From: Serratia sp. FDAARGOS_506 | Lineage (GTDB): Bacteria > Pseudomonadota > Gammaproteobacteria > Enterobacterales > Enterobacteriaceae | DNA length: 64,000 nt | Direction of reading: 5' to 3' | NCBI RefSeq assembly: GCF_003812745.1 | Contig: NZ_CP033831.1 | Span: forward strand, 2,232,001-2,296,000 | Shown here: in pieces, positions 1 to 11,197 of the stretch | How positions within the stretch are numbered: position 1 is the first letter of the stretch | How the letters are laid out: each line of letters opens with the position of its first letter | Translations under genes and position numbers: made by a program | The notes under the pieces: model-generated | Database searches by the model: none | The model's input: the letters and a program-made list of their open reading frames with translations, nothing else | Told to the model about the DNA's origin: nothing

Positions 1-287
1 ACCGGCGCATCGCCGTCGTCGGGGTAGGCGATGTCAACGGTGTCTTCTTCGGCTGCCAGCGGCGCAGGCAGCGAATCGTGGCGTTGGTTCAGCGCCAATT
101 CCAGCCTGGCCGCCGGCCATTGCTCCAGGTGGATGCGTTTACCGGTGGCGAAACGCAACGCCGCCAGCAACCCTTGGGGCGCTTCTTCACAGAGTGCGAT
201 CGTCAGGGTGGTCGGATCTTCGTTCAGCGCCAGCGCTTGATAGCGCCGGCACAGGGCGTGAACCTCTTCGCTGATTTGTGCGTTCAT
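1..287 (-). CDS. hofB: Type IV pilus assembly ATPase HofB/GspE, N-terminal part (cut by window edge)
   Basis: Only the first ~95 residues are in the window; the gene runs off the left edge. The product would be the cytoplasmic PilB/GspE-type ATPase that powers assembly of the PpdD pilin. The visible part matches the E. coli HofB N-terminal domain as I recall it, with the LCRRY stretch near residue 12 and ALRFATGKRI near residue 42. The Walker motifs lie outside the window. The ATG at 285-287 follows ppdD by 5 bases on the same strand, which fits the usual ppdD-hofB-hofC operon. The family assignment rests on the context and this short similarity. Confidence 0.8.
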   Translation of the reverse strand, partial: MNAQISEEVHALCRRYQALALNEDPTTLTIALCEEAPQGLLAALRFATGKRIHLEQWPAARLELALNQRHDSLPAPLAAEEDTVDIAYPDDGDAP

Positions 288-292
288 CGCTG

Positions 293-730
293 TTACTCCG
301 CCGCGTTGTCGAAGCGGAAGACTTCCTGGCACACCTCAACCAGCGTTGCGTTTTCGCTGCTGCACAGCCGGCTCCAGCGGGTCAGCCCATCGGCGTTCGC
401 TTTGGGGGTTAATGCCACCGCCAGCCCTTGCAGCGTTTGGGTGCCGGTCAGAGTGATCACGCCTTTGACAACTTTCACCCCGCTGACGTAACGCGACGTG
501 CCGCCGGTGGGAATACCTTTGCTGCCGGCCTCACAGCTGGCGGGGGCGCCTTCGTCCAGCACGCACAGTTCGACCGCCAGTTTATACGGCGCCATGGTTT
601 GCAGCATGTCGGTCATCGCCGCTTTCTGGATGTAGCGCTGGTAGGCAGGGATGCCGATGGCGCTGAGGATGGCGATGATGGCGATGACCACCATCAGTTC
701 TATCAGGGTAAAGCCACGTTGCGTTTCCAT
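293..730 (-). CDS. ppdD: Prepilin peptidase-dependent major pilin PpdD
   Basis: This is a type IV pilin of 145 aa. It begins with a very short leader (METQRG) followed by FTLIE and a hydrophobic helix, the class III signal cut by prepilin peptidase before Phe7, with the invariant Glu at mature position 5. Three Cys lie at about residues 56, 66 and 113, near the end of the globular domain; two of them could form the usual pilin disulfide. The start is preceded by a strong GGAGGAG ribosome site. It is the first gene of the ppdD-hofB operon, transcribed leftward and downstream of nadC in the same direction. Length and leader are typical for enterobacterial PpdD. Confidence 0.93.
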   Translation of the reverse strand: METQRGFTLIELMVVIAIIAILSAIGIPAYQRYIQKAAMTDMLQTMAPYKLAVELCVLDEGAPASCEAGSKGIPTGGTSRYVSGVKVVKGVITLTGTQTLQGLAVALTPKANADGLTRWSRLCSSENATLVEVCQEVFRFDNAAE

Positions 731-890
731 GCGTTGTCTCCTCCATAGGGTGTGGAAGACAACGGTAGCGACTTGCTTGGGGGCGCGGCGAGGGGCTTTT
801 GCGCGTTTCTCGGCGGGCTTCCATCGCTAATGATGTTGTTTGCAGCGGTGAAAAAAACGGTGCGAGGGGCTTCGCAATTTTGCGGTAATG

Positions 891-910
891 CCCCCGGCAA
901 AGGCCGGGGG
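891..910 (-). terminator. GC-rich hairpin after nadC
   Basis: Perfect 8-bp arms CCCCCGGC and GCCGGGGG with a 4-nt loop, starting 8 bases past the nadC stop. No U tract follows on the nadC strand, so it may stabilise the 3' end or only partly terminate before ppdD. Confidence 0.5.
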
Positions 911-918
911 AGAGGAAA

Positions 919-1830
<912 letters not shown>

Positions 1831-1893
1831 TTAGATCGTAGGGGAACATGCTACTCTGTTGCAGGAATAAGTACCACCGCAGAGAGGTGTCTG

Positions 1894-2493
1894 ATGCAGT
1901 TGGAAAATGGCTGGATTGTCGGGGTGACGCGAGTGGTCTCGCCGCACTGCGATCGGCGTCCGGATGACGAGCCCCCCTCGCTGCTGGTCATCCACAATAT
2001 CAGCCTGCCGCCCGGCGAGTTCGGCGGCCCCTATATCGACCAGCTGTTTACCGGCACGCTCGATCCCGCGCAGCACCCCTATTTCGCCGAAATCCATCAG
2101 CTGCGGGTGTCGGCGCACTGTCTGATCCGCCGCGACGGGGCGATCGTGCAGTACGTGCCCTTTGACCAGCGTGCCTGGCACGCGGGCGTTTCCCTGTATC
2201 AGGGGCGCGATCGGTGCAACGATTTCTCCATCGGCATCGAGCTGGAAGGTACCGATCGAGTGCCTTATACCGAGGCGCAATACCGCACGCTACAGGCAGT
2301 CACTGCGCTGCTGGCCGAACGTTATCCGCCGCTGGCTGCGCACATCGCCGGGCATTGCGATATTGCCCCCGGCCGCAAGACCGATCCCGGGCCGGCATTC
2401 GATTGGGATCGCTATCTGGCATCTGTGGAACAACGCGGCGCGCCCGTCGACGCTATGCTTGAGACAAGAAAAAGGGAGGGAAATCGCAAATGA
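1894..2493 (+). CDS. ampD: 1,6-anhydro-N-acetylmuramyl-L-alanine amidase AmpD
   Basis: Cytoplasmic zinc amidase that removes the stem peptide from anhydromuramyl-peptides during cell-wall recycling, thereby keeping AmpR-controlled beta-lactamase low. The zinc ligands H34, H154 and D164 and the catalytic E116 and K162 fall at exactly the numbers known for the family. The chosen ATG puts H34 in register; upstream in-frame codons lie in the nadC leader. At 199 aa it has a short basic tail ([10 protein letters not shown]) beyond the usual ~185 aa. Its stop overlaps ampE by 4 bases, so the two are co-translated. In Serratia, loss of AmpD raises AmpC output. Confidence 0.96.
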   Translation: MQLENGWIVGVTRVVSPHCDRRPDDEPPSLLVIHNISLPPGEFGGPYIDQLFTGTLDPAQHPYFAEIHQLRVSAHCLIRRDGAIVQYVPFDQRAWHAGVSLYQGRDRCNDFSIGIELEGTDRVPYTEAQYRTLQAVTALLAERYPPLAAHIAGHCDIAPGRKTDPGPAFDWDRYLASVEQRGAPVDAMLETRKREGNRK

Positions 2494-3344
2494 CGCTGTT
2501 TACGCTGTTGCTGGTTTTGGCCTGGGAGCGCCTGTTCAAGCTGGGGGAACACTGGCAGTTGGACCACCGTCTTGAAGTGGTGTTTCAGCGGCTGCATCGG
2601 GTTTCGCTGGCGCAAACGCTGGCGATGACCGCCGCCTGGATGGTTGTCGTCTGGGGCATTCTGTGGCTGTCGCACGGGTTGTTCTTCGGCGTGGTGACGC
2701 TGCTGCTGTGGATCGTCATCGACCTGCTGTGCGTCGGCGCCGGCATCAAGCGCAAACACTACCGCGCCTACCTGAAAGCGGCGCGACAGGGCGATACCCA
2801 CGCCAGCGATCAGATGGCGGAAGAGCTGGCGTTGATCCACGGTCTGCCGGTGGACTGCAGCGAAGAGGTGCGCCTGCGCGAGCTGCAAAACGCACTGCTG
2901 TGGATCAACTTCCGCTATTACCTGGCGCCGCTGTTCTGGTTCGTGGTCTTTGGGCCTTACGGGCCGATCGCGCTGGCGGGGTATGCCTTCCTGCGCGCCT
3001 ATCAAACCTGGCTGGCGCGCCACAATACGCCGCTGGAGCGTTCGCAGTCGGGCATCGATCACCTGCTGAACTGGCTGGACTGGATCCCGGTGCGTTTGGC
3101 TGGGGTGGCCTATGCGTTGTTCGGCCACGGCGAGCGGGCGTTGCCGGCCTGGTTCGCCTCGCTGGGGGATCGGCATTCGTCGTCGTATCAGGTGTTGACC
3201 CGGTTGGCGCAGTTCTCGCTGGCGCGCGATCCGCATATGGACCCGGTGCAAACGCCGCGGGCGGCGGTGACGCTGGCGCGCAAGGTGACGATGATCATCG
3301 TGGTGGTGGTAGCGCTGTTGACCATTTACGGCACGCTCCTTTAA
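2490..3344 (+). CDS. ampE: Inner-membrane regulator protein AmpE
   Basis: This 284-aa membrane protein has hydrophobic segments near residues 1-10, 45-80, 147-170 and 260-284, as in E. coli AmpE. The family is linked to beta-lactamase induction and resembles cobalamin biosynthesis CobD/CbiB proteins, but its biochemical role is unclear. The ATGA overlap with ampD indicates one transcript. Length and topology are normal. A strong bidirectional terminator follows. Confidence 0.93.
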   Translation: MTLFTLLLVLAWERLFKLGEHWQLDHRLEVVFQRLHRVSLAQTLAMTAAWMVVVWGILWLSHGLFFGVVTLLLWIVIDLLCVGAGIKRKHYRAYLKAARQGDTHASDQMAEELALIHGLPVDCSEEVRLRELQNALLWINFRYYLAPLFWFVVFGPYGPIALAGYAFLRAYQTWLARHNTPLERSQSGIDHLLNWLDWIPVRLAGVAYALFGHGERALPAWFASLGDRHSSSYQVLTRLAQFSLARDPHMDPVQTPRAAVTLARKVTMIIVVVVALLTIYGTLL

Positions 3345-3362
3345 GCGGCAGCGAAAAACAAA

Positions 3363-3389
3363 ACGGGCGCCGAGGCGCCCGTTTTTTTG
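3363..3389. terminator. Bidirectional terminator between ampE and hemL
   Basis: 8-bp arms ACGGGCGC and GCGCCCGT with a CGAG loop, flanked by A and T runs on the two sides. It can end both the rightward ampDE and the leftward hemL transcripts, which converge here. Confidence 0.9.
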
Positions 3390-3404
3390 GCCATTCGACC
3401 GGGA

Positions 3405-4694
3405 TTACAGCTTGGCGAAGCAGCGACGCGCGGCATCGATGGTGCGCTGGATGTCTTCCTTGCTGTGCGCCACGGACATGAAGCCCGCTTCGAAGGCGGA
3501 CGGCGCCAGATACACCCCTTCCTCCAGCATCAGGTGGAAGAAGCGCTTGAAGCGTTCCACGTCGCACTGCATCACGTCCTGATAGCAGGTGACCGCCGGC
3601 GCATCGGTGAAGAACAGGCCGAACATGCCGCCGACGTTGTTGACCACCAGCGGGATATTCTCTTCCTTCGCCGCATGCAGCAGGCCTGCGGCCAGCATTT
3701 CGGTCAGTTCGGTCAGCGTCTGGTGTACGCCTACCTGCGAGACTTCGGTCAGGCAGGCATAGCCCGCTGCCATGGCGATCGGGTTGCCGGACAGGGTGCC
3801 TGCCTGGTAGACCGGGCCGGTCGGCGCCAGCGCGTCCATCACGTCACGGCGGCCGCCGAAGGCGCCCACCGGCATGCCACCGCCGATGATTTTGCCGAGG
3901 CAGGTCAGATCCGGCTCGACGCCGTAATAGGACTGTGCGCCGGCCAGCGCCACGCGGAAGCCGGTCATCACTTCATCGATGATCAAGAGCGCGCCGTATT
4001 TGTCGCACAGCGCGCGCAGGCCCGGCAGGAATTCCGGCAGCGGCGGCACGCAGTTCATGTTGCCGGCAACCGGTTCGACGATGATACAAGCGATCTCGGA
4101 TGGGTACTGCTCGAAGGCGGCGCGCACCGAATCCAGGTCGTTATAGATACAGGTCAGAGTGTGTTTGGCGAAATCGGCCGGCACGCCCGGCGAGTTCGGC
4201 TGGCCGAGGGTCAGCGCGCCGGAACCGGCTTTGACCAGCAGGCAGTCGGCGTGGCCGTGATAGCAGCCTTCGAACTTGATGATTTTGTCGCGGTTGGTGT
4301 AGCCGCGCGCCAGGCGGATGGCGCTCATGGTGGCTTCGGTGCCCGAGTTCACCATACGTACCATGTCCATCGTCGGCACCAGCTCGGTGACCAGCTGCGC
4401 CATTTTGACTTCCATCTCGGTCGGTGCGCCGAAGCTCAGGCCGCGCTGCGCCGCTTCGATTACCGCGTCGCGGATCGCCGGGTGGTTATGTCCCAACACC
4501 ATCGGCCCCCAGGAACCGACATAGTCGATATAGGCCTTGCCGTCGGCATCGAACAGGTAAGCCCCGTCTGCCCGCTCGATAAACAGCGGCACCCCGCCTA
4601 CGCCGGTGAATGCACGCACCGGAGAGTTCACCCCACCGGGGATCAACTGTTGCGCCTGGGCGTACAGACTTTCGGACTTACTGTGTAGGCTCAT
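3405..4694 (-). CDS. hemL: Glutamate-1-semialdehyde 2,1-aminomutase
   Basis: PLP enzyme that converts glutamate-1-semialdehyde to 5-aminolevulinate, the committed precursor of heme and siroheme. The class III aminotransferase features are present: NSGTEA at 116-121 for phosphate binding, [10 protein letters not shown] at 238-247, and the Schiff-base lysine K268 in CLGKIIGGG. At 429 aa it has three more N-terminal residues than the E. coli enzyme. It is convergent with ampE and divergent from clcA. Confidence 0.97.
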   Translation of the reverse strand: MSLHSKSESLYAQAQQLIPGGVNSPVRAFTGVGGVPLFIERADGAYLFDADGKAYIDYVGSWGPMVLGHNHPAIRDAVIEAAQRGLSFGAPTEMEVKMAQLVTELVPTMDMVRMVNSGTEATMSAIRLARGYTNRDKIIKFEGCYHGHADCLLVKAGSGALTLGQPNSPGVPADFAKHTLTCIYNDLDSVRAAFEQYPSEIACIIVEPVAGNMNCVPPLPEFLPGLRALCDKYGALLIIDEVMTGFRVALAGAQSYYGVEPDLTCLGKIIGGGMPVGAFGGRRDVMDALAPTGPVYQAGTLSGNPIAMAAGYACLTEVSQVGVHQTLTELTEMLAAGLLHAAKEENIPLVVNNVGGMFGLFFTDAPAVTCYQDVMQCDVERFKRFFHLMLEEGVYLAPSAFEAGFMSVAHSKEDIQRTIDAARRCFAKL

Positions 4695-4868
4695 AAATCG
4701 GCTCCTGGATTCTCTTTTGAATGATTTGACCGCGCTATTCTAGAGGAGAGCGCCGCGTTATGAAACGATCACAGTCAGATACCATTAACGGCAGCGCCCG
4801 CCACCGGGTTGGGGTAGAATAACCGCCTTGCCTATTTGTATTACAAATTACCTGACGAATTACTCGCT

Positions 4869-6308
4869 ATGACGGAATCACAATCACAGCCAGTCGGGAC
4901 GTTGAGCCCGCGTCTTAGCCGCAGCGATGCGGTGCGTCAGTTTATTCGCCGCGATAAAACCCCGGTGGCGATCCTGGTGATGGCCGCGCTGGTGGGGACG
5001 CTGGCCGGTTTGCTCGGCGTGGCCTTCGATAAGGCGGTGGAGTGGGTGCAGCAGCAGCGGCTGGCTTCGTTGGCGCAGGTCGCCGACTCCTGGCTCCTGG
5101 TGTGGCCGCTGGCGTTTATCCTGTCCGCCGCACTGGCGGCGTTGGGCTATTACCTGGTGCGGCGCTTTGCGCCTGAGGCGGGCGGTTCGGGCATTCCGGA
5201 GATTGAAGGCGCGCTGGAAGAGCTGCGGCCGGTGCGCTGGTGGCGCGTGATCCCGGTGAAATTCATCGGCGGCATGGGCACGCTGGGGGCGGGCATGGTG
5301 CTGGGGCGCGAAGGGCCCACGGTGCAAATGGGCGGCAACGTCGGGCGCATGGTATTGGATGTGCTGCGCATTCGCGGCGCCGAGGCGCGTCATACGCTGC
5401 TGGCGACCGGAGCCGCCGCCGGGTTGTCCGCCGCGTTCAACGCGCCGCTGGCCGGCATCTTGTTCATCATCGAAGAGATGCGGCCGCAGTTTCGCTACAA
5501 CCTGATCTCGATTAAAGCGGTGTTTATCGGCGTTATCATGTCGAGCGTGGTGTTCCAGCTGTTTAACGGCCAGGGATCGGTGATCGCGGTCGACAAACTG
5601 TCTTCGGCGCCCATCAATACCCTGTGGCTTTATCTGGTGCTGGGGGCGATATTTGGCGCGGTGGGCGTGGGGTTCAACGCGCTGATCTTCCGCACCCAAG
5701 ACATGTTCGCGCGCCTGCACGGCGGCAGAATGCGCAATATCTTGCTGATGGGCGGGTTGCTCGGCGGCGTGTGCGGCATTCTGGGGCTGATCCAGCCGGA
5801 GGCGGCGGGTGGCGGCTTTGGGCTGATCCCGATCGCCGCAGCGGGCAATTACAGCGTCGGCATGTTGATGTTTATTTTTATCACCCGCATCTTCACTACG
5901 CTGCTGTGCTTCGGTTCCGGCGCTCCGGGCGGCATCTTTGCGCCGATGTTGGCGCTGGGTACGCTGTTCGGCACCGCTTTTGGGCTGGCGGGGGCGCATC
6001 TGTTTCCGCAGTACGGCATCGAGGCGGGCACCTTCGCCATCGCCGGCATGGGGGCGCTGTTCGCCGCGACGGTGCGCGCCCCGCTGACCGGTATCGTGCT
6101 GGTGCTGGAAATGACCGACAACTACCAACTCATTTTACCGATGATCATCACCTGCCTCGGCGCCACGGTGGTGGCGCAGCTGCTCGGCGGCAAGCCGCTG
6201 TATTCGTCGATCCTGGCCCGTACGCTGCAAAGGCAGGAGGCGCAGCTGGCGCGGGAAGTGGCGGAGAAAACAGGTAAGGAAAATACAACAAATGCGGTGA
6301 ATACTTGA
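4869..6308 (+). CDS. clcA: H+/Cl- exchange transporter ClcA
   Basis: CLC antiporter of 479 aa exchanging two Cl- for one H+, used in extreme acid resistance. From the ATG at 4869 the hallmark residues fall at the known E. coli numbers: S107 in GSGIP and the gating glutamate E148 in GREGP. This supports that start over the TTG 33 bases upstream. [11 protein letters not shown] near residue 350 and about 18 membrane helices are also present. No strong ribosome site is visible. It is divergent from hemL and followed by erpA after 89 bases. Confidence 0.96.
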   Translation: MTESQSQPVGTLSPRLSRSDAVRQFIRRDKTPVAILVMAALVGTLAGLLGVAFDKAVEWVQQQRLASLAQVADSWLLVWPLAFILSAALAALGYYLVRRFAPEAGGSGIPEIEGALEELRPVRWWRVIPVKFIGGMGTLGAGMVLGREGPTVQMGGNVGRMVLDVLRIRGAEARHTLLATGAAAGLSAAFNAPLAGILFIIEEMRPQFRYNLISIKAVFIGVIMSSVVFQLFNGQGSVIAVDKLSSAPINTLWLYLVLGAIFGAVGVGFNALIFRTQDMFARLHGGRMRNILLMGGLLGGVCGILGLIQPEAAGGGFGLIPIAAAGNYSVGMLMFIFITRIFTTLLCFGSGAPGGIFAPMLALGTLFGTAFGLAGAHLFPQYGIEAGTFAIAGMGALFAATVRAPLTGIVLVLEMTDNYQLILPMIITCLGATVVAQLLGGKPLYSSILARTLQRQEAQLAREVAEKTGKENTTNAVNT

Positions 6309-6397
6309 ACGCAACACTCAGGTATCGGATAATCGTTAATATTAATCAGGCAGCCATAGTCGCGATCTGATGCTGAACAATGTTGGGAGTAAAGAGT

Positions 6398-6742
6398 ATG
6401 AGTGATCAAACGGCACTGCCCCTGCAATTTACCGAGGCAGCAGCAAACAAGGTTAAATTCCTGATTGCTGACGAAGAAAACCCGAACCTGAAATTGCGGG
6501 TTTACATTACCGGCGGCGGCTGCAGCGGATTCCAGTACGGCTTCACTTTTGACGACAAGGTCAACGATGGCGACATGACCATCGAGAAGCAGGGCGTGGC
6601 GCTGGTGGTCGATCCGATGAGCCTGCAGTATCTGGTCGGCGGCTCGGTGGACTACACCGAAGGGCTGGAAGGGTCGCGCTTCGTGGTGACCAACCCGAAT
6701 GCCAAAACCACCTGCGGTTGCGGTTCGTCGTTCAGCATCTGA
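6398..6742 (+). CDS. erpA: Iron-sulfur cluster insertion protein ErpA
   Basis: A-type Fe-S carrier that delivers clusters to apoproteins, including IspG/IspH of isoprenoid synthesis. The three cluster ligands C42, C106 and C108 (GCSG and CGCG motifs) are present. The length of 114 aa equals the E. coli protein. The ATG at 6398 has a GGGAGTAAAGAG ribosome site; an upstream in-frame start would add six residues without support. It is followed at once by a terminator, so it is probably monocistronic. Confidence 0.97.
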   Translation: MSDQTALPLQFTEAAANKVKFLIADEENPNLKLRVYITGGGCSGFQYGFTFDDKVNDGDMTIEKQGVALVVDPMSLQYLVGGSVDYTEGLEGSRFVVTNPNAKTTCGCGSSFSI

Positions 6743-6761
6743 TTTGATCTGTCAGAATATC

Positions 6762-6794
6762 AACCCGCTCGCCTTCCGGCCGGCGGGTTTTTTT
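6762..6794 (+). terminator. Terminator after erpA
   Basis: AACCCGC pairs with GCGGGTT, with additional GCC/GGC pairing inside, followed by seven T. It lies 20 bases past the erpA stop. Confidence 0.85.
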
Positions 6795-6798
6795 ATGC

Positions 6799-7047
6799 CT
6801 ACCATTCCACGAGGATCACTTCCGCACCGTTCTCCTGTGCCGGTGGGCTGTGGATGATGTTCGGCTGCGCCGTCGCGTGGCTGCATTCGGCCTGTGGTAC
6901 GGTGGTCTCGAGGCGCACGGCGCATTGCGGTTCAATGGTCAGGCTGATGCCGATCTGGCCGCTGACGGCATCGGCGTGCGCGGCGCCACTCAGCAGGGCG
7001 CCACAGCAGGCAAGCAGAGTTTTTTTCATCATTGCGGAAATAGTCAT
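6799..7047 (-). CDS. Small exported protein of unknown function
   Basis: An 82-aa protein with a clear Sec signal peptide: a double Lys, a hydrophobic core (LLACCGALLSGAA) and a likely cut after AHA near residue 25. The mature part is only ~57 residues, with two Cys (CAVRLE and ECSHA) that could form a disulfide. The pattern GISLTIEPQCAV resembles the first strand of spore coat U/fimbrial-type subunits, but the rest is too short for a full domain, so I assign no function. Starts at 7032 or 7029 (MMKKTLL) are also possible. It sits alone between erpA (convergent) and the TRIC channel gene. Confidence 0.55.
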   Translation of the reverse strand: MTISAMMKKTLLACCGALLSGAAHADAVSGQIGISLTIEPQCAVRLETTVPQAECSHATAQPNIIHSPPAQENGAEVILVEW

Positions 7048-7247
7048 CCGTAAGCCATCTTGTGATGACTTATCGGCAAAAAGTTAAAAAGTTTTAACGG
7101 CGCGGGGAAGGGATTAACCTGCAGATAACAGAATTTTACATCGTCACTGCGCTATTTTTCGGGCGAAAAGAATACCACCAACCCCGTTTGTAGTCTAATA
7201 AATCACCAAATGCGGCGTTGCAAAGCGTCGCCCCGCAGGGCGACGGC

Positions 7248-7862
7248 TCAGCGTTCGAGAATAAAAGCGGGCAATTTGAGGTGCCAGCGGATGGCCGCCA
7301 GCCGAATGGCCAGGGTGATGATCATGCCCAGCATCATGGCCTGTTGCAGCGGCATGTGGAAAGTGTAAAACGCCGTGGCGTGCACGATGCCGCCGATGAT
7401 GCAGGCGGTGGCGTAAATTTCGGTGCGCAGGATCATCGGGATCTCGCGTGCCAGCACGTCGCGGATGATGCCGCCGCCGACGCCGGTGATCACCCCCATG
7501 CAGATTGCCACCAGCGGGCCGGTGCCGGCCGCGAACGCCTTGTTGACGCCGATGCCGACGAACACCGCCAGCCCGACGGCGTCCAGCACCGGCAGCACCC
7601 ACTTCGGCAGACGGCGCGGTTGGCGCACCAGCAGCAGCGTCAAGACGCAGGTGATCATCGCCACCACCAGATCGGTGGGATCCTTGACCCAGAACACCGG
7701 GCCATTAGCCAGCGCCATGTCGCGGATGGTGCCGCCGCCGACCGCGGTGACCACACCCAATACCAGCACGCCGAACGGATCCATGCGCAGCTTGCCGGCC
7801 AGCAGCACGCCGGAGACGGCGAATACCGCCGTGCCGAGAATATCCAACCAGAACACCAGCAT
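7248..7862 (-). CDS. yadS: TRIC-family cation channel protein (YadS-like)
   Basis: A 204-aa polytopic membrane protein with two repeats of a three-helix unit. Each repeat carries a GGGxxRD motif (GGGTIRD near 48-54 and GGGIIRD near 134-140), the signature of prokaryotic TRIC/UPF0126 proteins. These form trimeric, mainly K+-conducting channels in studied members; the physiological role in enterobacteria is not settled. The ATG at 7860-7862 overlaps the btuF stop by one base (TGATG), so it is the last gene of mtnN-btuF-yadS. Confidence 0.93.
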   Translation of the reverse strand: MLVFWLDILGTAVFAVSGVLLAGKLRMDPFGVLVLGVVTAVGGGTIRDMALANGPVFWVKDPTDLVVAMITCVLTLLLVRQPRRLPKWVLPVLDAVGLAVFVGIGVNKAFAAGTGPLVAICMGVITGVGGGIIRDVLAREIPMILRTEIYATACIIGGIVHATAFYTFHMPLQQAMMLGMIITLAIRLAAIRWHLKLPAFILER

Positions 7863-8668
7863 CAGCGAATCTCCGCCAGCTGGCGGCACAGCTGTTGCGC
7901 CGCCAACACAATGCGCGGCCCGCCGCGGTTGAACCAGTCTTCGTTCAGCGCGATCACCGGCACCTGCAGCTGCGGGGCCCAGAAGGCTTTCACATTGGCG
8001 GCTTCTTTCGCGCCCCCGGTGATGACGATGGCCTGCGGCTGGCGCGCCAGCACCTGCTCGCGGCTGATCTGCGGCCAAGGGGTGCGGCTGTCGGCGAAGA
8101 CGTTCTGCCCGCCGCACAGCGCCAGCACCTGGCTTTGCAGCGTGGCACCGGCGCTGGTGAACAGCGGCTGGGTGCCGAACTGCAGCAGCACGCGCCGCGA
8201 TGGGTTAGCGGCATACTGTTGCCTGAGAGCGACGAACTGGCGGCGAAGCCCTTCCGCCGCCTGATGCGCCTGCTCCGGGTGCGGGCTGTATTGCGCCAGC
8301 TTGTCCAGCAAACCGGCGATCCCTTCGAGGTTGTCCGCGTCCGCATAGAAAATCGGGATGCCGAACGCGGCGAGCTGATCCAGCACGCGCTGCGGGTTAC
8401 CGCCGCGCCAGGCGAGGATCAGGTCCGGCTTCAAGGCCAGCACCCGCTCCAGATTGATGCCCTGCCAGGAGGCCACCTGCTCCAGCTTGGCAGCCTGCGG
8501 CGGATAATCGGAATAGGCGCTAGCCGCCACCAGCACATCGCCCATGCCGGCGGCATAGGCGAGTTCGGTCGCGTTGGGCGCCAGGCTGATCACCCGCTGA
8601 GCGGCGCCGGCCGGCATGGCCAGCCAGAGCGCCAACAGACAGAGCATCGAGGTGAAGCGCAGCCTCAC
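7862..8668 (-). CDS. btuF: Periplasmic vitamin B12-binding protein BtuF
   Basis: Substrate-binding protein that hands cobalamin to the BtuCD ABC importer. It begins with GTG, gives 268 aa and has a signal peptide ending near AGAA (residues 20-23). The mature protein starts with [21 protein letters not shown], the usual opening of the class III binding fold. It lies one base after the mtnN stop and overlaps yadS, matching the enterobacterial mtnN-btuF-yadS order. btuC and btuD are not in the window. Confidence 0.95.
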   Translation of the reverse strand: MRLRFTSMLCLLALWLAMPAGAAQRVISLAPNATELAYAAGMGDVLVAASAYSDYPPQAAKLEQVASWQGINLERVLALKPDLILAWRGGNPQRVLDQLAAFGIPIFYADADNLEGIAGLLDKLAQYSPHPEQAHQAAEGLRRQFVALRQQYAANPSRRVLLQFGTQPLFTSAGATLQSQVLALCGGQNVFADSRTPWPQISREQVLARQPQAIVITGGAKEAANVKAFWAPQLQVPVIALNEDWFNRGGPRIVLAAQQLCRQLAEIR

Positions 8669-8669
8669 A

Positions 8670-9371
8670 TCAACCGCGCTTGGCCAGGGTTTGCAGCATG
8701 GCGTTGACCATCAGCGTAGACTGCTTGGCCGCTACCACCAGAAACTCGTCGAAGCTCATGTGCGACTCGCTGTCGGCGACGTCGGAAATGGCGCGCACCA
8801 CCACAAACGGTGTACCGAAGAGATGGCAGACGTGGGCGATCGCTGCGGCTTCCATCTCCACGGCGGCGACGCGCGGGAAGGTGGTGCGAATGCGCGCCAG
8901 CGGTTCGGCGCCGTTGATGAAGGCGTCACCGCTGCAGATCAGGCCGCGCACGGCGTGCAGATCCAGCTGTTTGATGCAGCTTTCCGCCAGCGCGATCAGC
9001 GCGTCGTCGGCGACGAACGCCGCCGGGCAGCCGGCCATCTGGCCCGGCTCGTAGCCGAAGGCAGTGACGTCGGCGTCGTGGTAGCGCACTTCTTCCGACA
9101 CCACGATATCGCCCACGCGCAGCGTGCTGGCCAGGCCGCCGGCGGAACCGGTGTTGATCACCAGGTCCGGGTTGCAGTGTTCCAGCAGCAGGGTGGTGCC
9201 CATGGCCGCAGAGACTTTGCCGATGCCGGATTTCAGCAAGGCCACTTCAACGCCGCCGATCTGGCCGGTGTAGATTTCGCAGCCCGCGCGCTGGATGGTT
9301 TGACGGTTTTCGATTTGATCGCGCAGCAGGGTGACTTCCTGCTCCATTGCGCCGATGATGCCTACTTTCAT
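8670..9371 (-). CDS. mtnN: 5'-methylthioadenosine/S-adenosylhomocysteine nucleosidase
   Basis: Hydrolyses methylthioadenosine, S-adenosylhomocysteine and 5'-deoxyadenosine to adenine plus a thioribose. It relieves product inhibition of SAM enzymes and feeds AI-2 synthesis through S-ribosylhomocysteine. The catalytic residues E12, E174 and D197 fall at the E. coli numbers when the ATG at 9369-9371 is used. Length is 233 aa. It is the first gene of the leftward operon with btuF and yadS, and divergent from dgt. Confidence 0.97.
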   Translation of the reverse strand: MKVGIIGAMEQEVTLLRDQIENRQTIQRAGCEIYTGQIGGVEVALLKSGIGKVSAAMGTTLLLEHCNPDLVINTGSAGGLASTLRVGDIVVSEEVRYHDADVTAFGYEPGQMAGCPAAFVADDALIALAESCIKQLDLHAVRGLICSGDAFINGAEPLARIRTTFPRVAAVEMEAAAIAHVCHLFGTPFVVVRAISDVADSESHMSFDEFLVVAAKQSTLMVNAMLQTLAKRG

Positions 9372-9500
9372 AAATAACACTCGCTGATTGGCCGTGAGAA
9401 TTGCGGCATAGTCTATCATGGCTGTGTATGAGAGATAATGCGTTGCATCCTCTGCCGGGAATTGTTATCACGGGGGCAGGGCGCAACGGCGGAGAAACAG

Positions 9501-11018
9501 ATGTCCGGGATCGACTTCAAGCAAAAAATCAGCTTCCAACGGCCTTTCAGCAAACCGATCGAGGCCGAGGAAGAGTACGACATCGTGCGGCAGTTCGAGA
9601 GCGATCGCGGGCGCATCGTCAACTCGGCCGCCATTCGCCGTCTGCAGCAAAAAACCCAAGTGTTTCCGCTGGAGCGCAACGCGGCGGTACGCAGCCGCCT
9701 GACGCACTCGATGGAGGTGCAGCAGGTTGGGCGCCACATCGCCAAAGAAATCCTCAACCGCTTCAAACAGGCGGGGAGAATTGATGAGCTCGGCCTGACC
9801 CGGCTGCTCGATCCGTTTGAAAGCATCGTGGAAATGGCCTGCCTGATGCACGACATCGGCAATCCGCCGTTCGGTCACTTCGGCGAGTCGGCGATCAACG
9901 ACTGGTTCGCCCAGCGGCTCGATCCCGCCAGCTGCGGCAGCGAGCCGGGCAGCCACGATCGCTGCCAGGTGGCGACGCTGCGCCTGCATGAAGGGGAGAG
10001 CGATCTGAACCGGCTGCGCAGCCGGATCCGTCAGGATCTCAGCCACTTCGAGGGCAACGCCCAGGCGATCCGCCTGGTGTACAGTCTGCTCAAGCTCAAC
10101 CTGACCTATGCGCAGGTCGGCTGCATTTTGAAATACACCCGCCCGGCCTACTGGGCGAGCGACATCCCCGCCAGCCACAGTTACCTGATGAAAAAGCCCG
10201 GCTACTATCTGGCGGAAGAGGCCTTCGTCGATCGGCTGCGGCGCGAGCTGCACATGGGCGAGTTCGATCGTTTCCCGCTGACCTATATTATGGAGGCCGC
10301 CGACGATATCTCGTACTGCGTGGCCGATCTGGAAGACGCGGTGGAGAAGAGCATTTTCACCGTCGAGCAGCTGTATCAGCACCTGATTCAGGAGTGGGGC
10401 GAGGTGGTGCCGGGCGACCTGTTCGACAAGACCGTCGCCAGCGCGTTTCGCAAGATCGATCGCGGCGGCGCGCGGCGCAGCGCGGAAGATCAGTTCTTCA
10501 TGTATCTGCGGGTGTTTACCGTGGCGCGGCTGGTGCCGCACGCGGCGCAGCGCTTTATCGACAATCTGGACGCGGTCTATCAGGGCAGTTTCAATCAGGC
10601 GTTGCTGGAGGACTTCAGCCCGGCGTACCGGCTGCTGAAAATATTTAAAAATGTGGCGTTCAAGCACGTGTTCAACCACCCGGAGGTCGAACAGCTCGAG
10701 CTGCAAGGCTATCGGGTGATCAGCGGCCTGCTGGATATTTACAGCCCGCTGTTGGCGATGTCTCTGGCGGACTTCAGCCAGCTGGTGCGCGAGGACAGCC
10801 ATCGCGCTTACCCGATCGAAACGCGCCTGTTCCATAAGCTGTCCACCAAGCATCGGCTGGCGTATGCGGAGGCGGTTGAGGGGCTGCAGCATTTATCGCC
10901 GGAGCAGCAAGCCATTCGGGAATATTATTTCCGCGCGCGTTTATTGCAGGACTATATCAGCGGAATGACCGACCTTTACGCCTATGATGAATATCGTCGA
11001 TTGATGGCGGCGGAATAA
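9501..11018 (+). CDS. dgt: Deoxyguanosinetriphosphate triphosphohydrolase
   Basis: HD-domain enzyme that cuts dGTP to deoxyguanosine and tripolyphosphate. It is 505 aa, the same as E. coli Dgt. The HD metal ligands are visible as H69 (LTHSMEV) and H117-D118 ([11 protein letters not shown]). The ATG at 9501 has a GGAG ribosome site 6 bases upstream. It is divergent from mtnN and followed by degP with its own promoter. Confidence 0.96.
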   Translation: MSGIDFKQKISFQRPFSKPIEAEEEYDIVRQFESDRGRIVNSAAIRRLQQKTQVFPLERNAAVRSRLTHSMEVQQVGRHIAKEILNRFKQAGRIDELGLTRLLDPFESIVEMACLMHDIGNPPFGHFGESAINDWFAQRLDPASCGSEPGSHDRCQVATLRLHEGESDLNRLRSRIRQDLSHFEGNAQAIRLVYSLLKLNLTYAQVGCILKYTRPAYWASDIPASHSYLMKKPGYYLAEEAFVDRLRRELHMGEFDRFPLTYIMEAADDISYCVADLEDAVEKSIFTVEQLYQHLIQEWGEVVPGDLFDKTVASAFRKIDRGGARRSAEDQFFMYLRVFTVARLVPHAAQRFIDNLDAVYQGSFNQALLEDFSPAYRLLKIFKNVAFKHVFNHPEVEQLELQGYRVISGLLDIYSPLLAMSLADFSQLVREDSHRAYPIETRLFHKLSTKHRLAYAEAVEGLQHLSPEQQAIREYYFRARLLQDYISGMTDLYAYDEYRRLMAAE

Positions 11019-11116
11019 TTAATCTGAAGAATAATTTTAGCAATTCCAATCGGTTGACTGTCTCGAGTTTTGTAAAGACGGACAATATTTGTTTACTATT
11101 GCCAATCATCTGTGCC

Positions 11117-11144
11117 GGAACTTCGGGCTATTAATTAACTCTGA
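11117..11144 (+). promoter_or_regulatory. Sigma-E (RpoE) promoter of degP
   Basis: GGAACTT at 11117-11123, then exactly 16 nt, then TCTGA at 11140-11144. This is a full match to the extracytoplasmic stress sigma-E consensus, as at E. coli degP. It sits 54 bases before the degP ATG. Confidence 0.88.
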
Positions 11145-11197
11145 ATAAGCACGCAAGACGGCCATTCCTTTTGAACGACTTTATAAGAGACACACAG

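Noticed and set aside
3387-4688. A 433-codon plus-strand frame opposite hemL
   Set aside because: Complement of hemL with Arg/His/Gln-rich sequence; it starts inside the ampE-hemL terminator.
9468-10892. A 474-codon minus-strand frame opposite dgt
   Set aside because: Antisense shadow; no ribosome site or recognisable domain, and dgt is clear on the plus strand.
11068-11095. CpxR box upstream of degP
   Set aside because: GTAAA occurs once, but the second direct repeat at five-base spacing is missing.
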